From assembly GCF_047030795.1 (NCBI RefSeq), contig NZ_JBKYIC010000002.1: 64,000 bases of DNA; one strand, 5' to 3'. Position numbers and translations under genes: made by a program. Numbering within the stretch: the first letter of the stretch is position 1; every line of letters starts with the position of its first letter. This stretch comes from Frisingicoccus sp902471845 (GTDB lineage Bacteria; Bacillota; Clostridia; Lachnospirales; Lachnospiraceae). Below, piece by piece: positions 60,013-64,000 of this stretch. The notes under the pieces are model-generated. The model ran no database searches. It had not been told where the DNA came from and saw only the letters and a list, made by a program, of their open reading frames with translations.

Positions 60013-60453
60013 ATGCGGATTTTAGGATTGGATTACGGCTCCAAAACCGTGGGTGTTGCGGTCAGTGACGGATTGGGATGGACGGCCCAGGCATTGGAAA
60101 CAATTACAAGAAAAGATGCGAATAAACTGCGTAAAACACTGGCCAGAATTGAAGAACTTGTGGCAGAATACAATGTGGAAAGGATTGTTCTTGGATTTCC
60201 GAAGCATATGAATAATGATGAAGGAAACCGCTGTGCAGAGACAGAGGCTTTTAAAGCGATGCTGGAACGGCGGACAGGCCTGCCTGTGATTTTACAGGAT
60301 GAGCGGATGAGTACTGTGTCGGCGGAAAGGATTCTCATGGAAGGCGGAGTGCGCAGGGAAAACCGTAAGGCGTATGTGGACAAGATGGCGGCGGCTTTTA
60401 TTCTGCAGACTTATATGGATCGGATGAACCAGGAACAGAAGTTGGGTGATTAG
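60013..60453 (+). CDS. ruvX: Holliday junction resolvase-like protein RuvX/YqgF
   Basis: A 146-residue RNase H-fold nuclease. Starts RILGLDYGSKTVGVAVSD with the catalytic Asp and has VLGFPKHMN and LQDERMSTVSAE. Proposed roles are in Holliday junction resolution and pre-16S rRNA processing. It overlaps the region of the next gene's ribosome site. Confidence 0.93.
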   Translation: MRILGLDYGSKTVGVAVSDGLGWTAQALETITRKDANKLRKTLARIEELVAEYNVERIVLGFPKHMNNDEGNRCAETEAFKAMLERRTGLPVILQDERMSTVSAERILMEGGVRRENRKAYVDKMAAAFILQTYMDRMNQEQKLGD

Positions 60454-60454
60454 A

Positions 60455-60724
60455 TTGACGGAAAAACCTGAAAAAATCGTTTTTTATACGGACACAGATG
60501 AAGTAGAATTTTACGTCATCGAGCAGACACGCATTAATGACGTTAATTATATATTAGTGGCGGATTCAATGGACGATGAAGCGGAAGCTTTAATTTTGAA
60601 AGAAACTGTGAATGAAGAAGATGCTGAGGATGTGATTTACAGCGAGATTGAGGATGACAGTGAGCTGGAAGCAATATCCAGAGTATTTTCTGAGATTTTG
60701 GATGATATTGATATTGAGATGTGA
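60455..60724 (+). CDS. DUF1292 family protein
   Basis: An 89-residue acidic protein of the DUF1292 family, unknown function, that regularly follows ireB and ruvX in Firmicutes. The core is EFYVIEQTRINDVNYILVAD. The TTG at 60455 follows GGGTGA at suitable distance; the GTG at 60446 lies in the ribosome site itself. Confidence 0.85.
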   Translation: MTEKPEKIVFYTDTDEVEFYVIEQTRINDVNYILVADSMDDEAEALILKETVNEEDAEDVIYSEIEDDSELEAISRVFSEILDDIDIEM

Positions 60725-60831
60725 ACGGACAAATTCTAGTAAACGGTCAGATAACGATAGGCTTTATTAAGCGTATCGTATTTGTCGTGAGTATCTATCA
60801 TCCTTTATGTAGGATATCGGAGGTTTAAATA

Positions 60832-62514
60832 TTGAAAACAAAAGTAGTAAAGAAAGAAAACGAAGGCGTGAAAGTCATTCCGTTGGGCGGATTGGAAAGT
60901 ATAGGAATGAATATTACGGCTTTTGAGTACGGCGACAGTATTATTGTGGTGGACTGCGGTCTTTCATTCCCGGCAGATGATATGCTCGGAATCGATCTGG
61001 TCATCCCGGATGTCACCTATCTTGAAAATAATATTGATAAAGTCAAAGGCTTTGTGATCACCCATGGTCATGAGGACCATATCGGCGCACTGCCGTATGT
61101 ATTGAAAAAGGTTAATGTACCGATTTATGCGACCAAGCTGACGATGGGAATTATTGAACACAAGTTAAAAGAGCATAGTCTGTTGAAATCGACCCGGCGT
61201 AAGGTCATCAAACACGGCCAGTCGATTAATCTGGGATGTTTCCGGATAGAATTTATCAAGACGAATCACAGTATTGCCGATGCGACAGCTCTGGCTATTT
61301 ATACGCCGGAAGGTATTATCATTCATACGGGAGACTTTAAGATTGATTATACGCCGGTATTTGGTGAAAGTATCGATTTACAGCGGTTTGCCGAGCTTGG
61401 AAAAAAGGGCGTCCTGGCAGTTATGATGGACAGTACCAATGCGGAACGTCCGGGCTTTACGAATTCGGAGCGGACCGTGGGTCAGTCCATCGACCATATT
61501 TTTGATGAACACCGGAGCGGACGTATCATCGTGGCGACCTTTGCATCCAATGTGGACCGGGTACAGCAGATTATTAATTCGGCTTATAAATTTGGACGGA
61601 AGGTCATTGTTGAAGGCCGAAGTATGGTAAATATTATCTCTATTGCTTCGGAGCTTGGATATATTCAGATTCCGAATGAGACATTGATTGATATTGACCA
61701 TATGCGCAATTATCCGGACGACCAGCTGGTGCTGATCACGACCGGAAGCCAGGGAGAAACGATGGCTGCTCTGTCGCGTATGGCGAATAATACTCACCGA
61801 CGGGTTTCCATCAAACCGGGAGATACGATTGTTTTTAGTTCCAGTCCGATTCCGGGAAATGAAAAGGCTGTATCGAATATTATTAATGAGTTGTTCCGTA
61901 AGGGAGCGGAAGTTATCTTCCAGGATACCCATGTTTCCGGACATGCCTGTGCGGAAGAGATTAAACTTATTTATGCATTGACGCATCCGAAATTTGCGAT
62001 TCCGGTACATGGCGAGTACCGTCATTTAAAGGCCCACGCCAAACTGGCGGAAAAGATGGGCATACCGAAGGACCATATTTTGATTCTTTCTTCCGGCAAT
62101 GTGCTGGAATTAAAGGATGAGAAAGCGAAGGTCATTGGTCAGGTACCGCATGGCGGCATTATGGTTGACGGACTGGGCGTCGGTGATGTGGGGAATATTG
62201 TATTGCGTGACCGTCAGATGTTGTCCCAGAATGGTCTTCTTATCGTGGTGCTGACACTTTCCAAATATGATAACCGTCTTTTAGCCGGACCGGATATTGT
62301 ATCCAGAGGTTTTGTCTATGTCCGTGAATCAGAGATGCTTATGGAAGATGCGCGCAAAGTGGTTGATGCGGCTGTGCAGAAGTGTCTGGACGGACGGGTC
62401 AGCGACTGGAGCAAGATTAAGAGTGTGATTCGGGATACATTGAGTGATTATGTATGGAAGCAGACAAAGAGAAATCCAATGATTCTTCCGATTATTATGG
62501 AAGTCGATGTTTAG
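60832..62514 (+). CDS. rnj: ribonuclease J
   Basis: A 560-residue metallo-beta-lactamase/beta-CASP nuclease for 5'-end-dependent mRNA decay and rRNA maturation. Zinc motif THGHEDHIGALPYV, HTGDFKIDYTP, and beta-CASP segments SSSPIPGNEKAV, HVSGHACAEEIKL and HGEYRHL. Starts at TTG seven bases after CGGAGG. A 107-base gap before it holds a small ATCCT/AGGAT hairpin just upstream of the ribosome site but no clear promoter. Confidence 0.95.
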   Translation: MKTKVVKKENEGVKVIPLGGLESIGMNITAFEYGDSIIVVDCGLSFPADDMLGIDLVIPDVTYLENNIDKVKGFVITHGHEDHIGALPYVLKKVNVPIYATKLTMGIIEHKLKEHSLLKSTRRKVIKHGQSINLGCFRIEFIKTNHSIADATALAIYTPEGIIIHTGDFKIDYTPVFGESIDLQRFAELGKKGVLAVMMDSTNAERPGFTNSERTVGQSIDHIFDEHRSGRIIVATFASNVDRVQQIINSAYKFGRKVIVEGRSMVNIISIASELGYIQIPNETLIDIDHMRNYPDDQLVLITTGSQGETMAALSRMANNTHRRVSIKPGDTIVFSSSPIPGNEKAVSNIINELFRKGAEVIFQDTHVSGHACAEEIKLIYALTHPKFAIPVHGEYRHLKAHAKLAEKMGIPKDHILILSSGNVLELKDEKAKVIGQVPHGGIMVDGLGVGDVGNIVLRDRQMLSQNGLLIVVLTLSKYDNRLLAGPDIVSRGFVYVRESEMLMEDARKVVDAAVQKCLDGRVSDWSKIKSVIRDTLSDYVWKQTKRNPMILPIIMEVDV

Positions 62515-62516
62515 GC

Positions 62517-62545
62517 TTGATAAATTGAAGAGAATTCTTTATAAT
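62517..62545 (+). promoter_or_regulatory. promoter of the YlbF-family gene
   Basis: TTGATA (62517-62522), 17 bases, TATAAT (62540-62545). The -10 box lies in a large palindrome, see 62538-62578. Confidence 0.8.
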
Positions 62546-62578
62546 GGTAATGTTAGTGGTTAACATTACCATTATAAA
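62538..62578. repeat. perfect 18-bp inverted repeat over the -10 box and start site
   Basis: TTTATAATGGTAATGTTA (62538-62555) is the exact reverse complement of 62561-62578, separated by GTGGT. It covers the -10 box and extends past the start point near 62552. No U-run follows. It could be a repressor operator in DNA or a hairpin in RNase J read-through RNA. Confidence 0.9.
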
Positions 62579-62604
62579 TATGCAGGAGAAAGGCCTGGTA
62601 GAGA

Positions 62605-62949
62605 ATGAAGAATGTAGAATATCAGACCCGGCAACTTATTCGGGAAATTAAACGGAGTAATGTTTATAATCAATATCGTCGTTTGCAGATGAAGATTGTC
62701 AGAGACGCGGAGTTGAACCGAAGAGTGGATGAGTTTCGAAAAGCATGTTTTATGATACAGAACGGGCCGCAGACGCCGGAGGATATGGGGCGTTTGGAGG
62801 CTTTAAATGAAGAATACAGGGATATTCTGCAGAATTCAGATGTAATAGAGTTTCTGACAGCGGAACAGGGGCTGGCGCTGATGATGAATCGGATGACCGA
62901 CCAGATTTATAACAGTCTGGATTTTGATGTTTCGTTTTTGGATAGCTAG
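62605..62949 (+). CDS. YlbF/YmcA-family regulator
   Basis: A 114-residue all-helical protein of the YlbF family. In Bacillus, YlbF and YmcA, with YaaT, form the Y-complex that directs RNase Y cleavage and affects competence, sporulation and biofilms. Landmarks are LIREIKRSNVYNQYRRL and FRKACFMIQN. It lies directly after RNase J, consistent with RNA-decay control. A 14-base gap leads to the MltG-like gene. Confidence 0.85.
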   Translation: MKNVEYQTRQLIREIKRSNVYNQYRRLQMKIVRDAELNRRVDEFRKACFMIQNGPQTPEDMGRLEALNEEYRDILQNSDVIEFLTAEQGLALMMNRMTDQIYNSLDFDVSFLDS

Positions 62950-62963
62950 AGGAGGACACAGAC

Positions 62964-63425
62964 ATGAAGAAAGTCATTTCTGCCATTTTAGGACTTGGTG
63001 TAAATATTATTATCTATGTGGTAGCCATTTTCATTCTCTTTCGTGCCGGGGCATTTGCTTATGAGTTTTCATATGAAGTTTTCGGAGAGCCGGTTGTTTC
63101 TGAGTATGCCGATGAAGAGATTCGGATAGAAATTAAGGACGGAGACGGAAGCAAGACCGTGGCCGAGAAACTGAAGGATGCGGGCGTGATCAACAGCGAG
63201 TGGGCATTTATTTTGAAATCCAGGCTGAGTAAGGCAAACCTCATGCCGGGAGTATATGTGGTCAAAGCAAGTATGTCTGCCGATGATATGATCGAGCTGA
63301 TGGGAAATGCGGAGAATTCCGTAGTGAAGCAGCCGACAGCGGATGAATTGGAGTCTGAATCCGGAGAATCCCAGGAAAACGGCGAATCGGCCAGTGATAC
63401 GGGCGAAGGAGAGGGCGGACAGTGA
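62964..63425 (+). CDS. short MltG-like protein without catalytic domain
   Basis: A 153-residue protein. N-terminal TM (about residues 5-30), then a LysM-like domain as in MltG/YceG (IEIKDGDGSKTVAEKLKDAGVI, LKSRLSKANLMPGVYVVKASMSADDMIELM). It ends in an acidic Ser/Glu/Gly tail. The endolytic transglycosylase domain with its catalytic Glu, which makes full MltG about 340 residues or more, is absent, with no sign of frameshift afterwards. It may regulate or localise the full enzyme. Overlaps the next gene by four bases. Confidence 0.78.
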   Translation: MKKVISAILGLGVNIIIYVVAIFILFRAGAFAYEFSYEVFGEPVVSEYADEEIRIEIKDGDGSKTVAEKLKDAGVINSEWAFILKSRLSKANLMPGVYVVKASMSADDMIELMGNAENSVVKQPTADELESESGESQENGESASDTGEGEGGQ

Positions 63426-64000
63426 TTGTAGATGAGAGAATGTTGGATTATATCCTTTCGTTAGACAGGGATGAAAGTCCATTGGTTCGGACAATTGAAC
63501 AGGAGGCTATCAGAGATTATGTGCCGATCATTCGTAAGGAAAGTCGGAATCTTCTGAAAGTGCTTTTGAAAATAAAGAAGCCTGGGGCGGTTCTGGAAGT
63601 CGGGACAGCCATAGGCTTTTCCGCTGTATTGATGGGTGAGTGTCTGCCGGAGGACAGCCATATAACGACGATCGAAAAATATGAGAAACGGATTCCGATC
63701 GCCCGTCAGAATTTCTGCCGGGCCGGGATGGAAGAGAAGATTACCCTTCTGGAAGGCGATGCAGCGGAAGTGATGAAAGGGCTTGACGGCCCCTATGATT
63801 TTATCTTTATGGATGCGGCAAAGGGCCAGTATATCCGTTTTCTGCCGGAAGTTTTACGGCTTTTGGCGCCGGGCGGTCTGCTTGTATCGGATAATGTTCT
63901 GCAGGATGGCGATGTTGTGGAATCGAGGTATGCGGTGGTGCGTCGGAACCGGACGATACATAGCCGTATGCGGGAGTATCTTTGGACATTAAAACATATG
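63422..64000 (+). CDS. O-methyltransferase, TrmR type (3' partial)
   Basis: An open frame from GTG at 63422 to the end of the window (193 codons), so the C-terminus is missing. It is a class I methyltransferase of the caffeoyl-CoA O-methyltransferase group: VLEVGTAIGFSAVLMG (motif I), TIEKYEKR, FIFMDAAKGQY and LLVSDNVLQDG. In Bacillus the related TrmR (YrrM) methylates 5-hydroxyuridine in tRNA, and yrrM likewise lies after an MltG gene and before U32-peptidase genes. The GTGA overlap couples it to the MltG-like gene. Confidence 0.88.
   Translation, partial: MIVDERMLDYILSLDRDESPLVRTIEQEAIRDYVPIIRKESRNLLKVLLKIKKPGAVLEVGTAIGFSAVLMGECLPEDSHITTIEKYEKRIPIARQNFCRAGMEEKITLLEGDAAEVMKGLDGPYDFIFMDAAKGQYIRFLPEVLRLLAPGGLLVSDNVLQDGDVVESRYAVVRRNRTIHSRMREYLWTLKHM

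Noticed and set aside
62538..62578. Rex operator reading of TGTTA-N5-TAACA in the palindrome
   Set aside because: Rex sites have an even spacing (six between these half-sites); here it is five, and the symmetry extends much further than a Rex site.
1..64000. Mobile elements, prophage, rRNA and tRNA genes
   Set aside because: No transposase, integrase or phage genes and no tRNA- or rRNA-like sequence were recognised by eye.

Overview
The window looks like a chromosomal segment of an anaerobic, spore-forming clostridium, most likely a Lachnospiraceae-type gut Firmicute. It has moderate G+C, strong AGGAGG-type ribosome binding sites, sigma-A promoters of the TTGACA-N17-TATAAT type, HrcA/CIRCE heat-shock control, the sporulation genes gpr and spoIIP, and many OmpR-type two-component systems beside ABC transporters. 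I see no rRNA, tRNA, CRISPR, prophage or insertion sequence.

Layout. (1) 0-7.7 kb: a cytidylate-kinase-like gene cut by the window edge, a methyltransferase, a CIRCE-controlled hsp20-groES-groEL operon, and an asymmetric heterodimeric ABC exporter. (2) 7.7-16.2 kb: two adjacent modules of the antimicrobial-peptide sensing and resistance type. The first is a response regulator, a BcrA-like ATPase, a permease and a kinase. The second is a regulator, a kinase, a LolD-like ATPase and a large FtsX/MacB-type permease. (3) 16.2-29.3 kb: rpsT (minus), gpr, spoIIP, a two-component pair, lepA, a TetR/flavoprotein operon, a sigma-54 activator divergent from a MaoC-like hydratase with a recognisable sigma-54 promoter, then hemW. 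(4) 29.3-37.7 kb: an oligopeptide ABC transporter operon that ends with a dipeptide epimerase and a transglutaminase-like protein, suggesting uptake and recycling of cell-wall peptides. (5) 37.8-47.1 kb: an eight- or nine-gene envelope cluster (hypothetical membrane protein, regulator, kinase, lipoprotein, two ABC-2 type membrane proteins, ATPase, CARDB-like surface protein with an EPST repeat stalk, double-TM protein) whose function I cannot name. (6) 47.1-48.6 kb: three small minus-strand genes. (7) 48.7-64 kb: hrcA-grpE-dnaK-dnaJ, then prmA, rsmE, a cysteine desulfurase, thiI, an HPr-like gene, mtaB, ireB, ruvX, a DUF1292 gene, RNase J, a YlbF-family gene, a short MltG-like protein and a methyltransferase cut by the window end.

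The backbone rpsT-gpr-spoIIP-lepA-hemW-hrcA-grpE-dnaK-dnaJ-prmA-rsmE-mtaB matches the conserved Firmicute order known from Bacillus subtilis. Here it is interrupted by accessory blocks, the largest being about 19 kb between hemW and hrcA.

The most interesting signals are regulatory architecture and accessory modules. At three places (8.4, 28.0 and 40.7 kb) a promoter sits inside the upstream arm or loop of an intrinsic terminator, so that read-through RNA should terminate while the new transcript lacks the upstream arm and should escape. One of these has three perfectly adjacent 11-bp direct repeats, likely a response-regulator box. Other points are the sigma-54/MaoC unit with a variant GAFTSA loop, a GroEL without the usual GGM tail, an HPr-like protein without the phospho-histidine, an MltG-like protein without a catalytic domain, and the uncharacterised envelope cluster.
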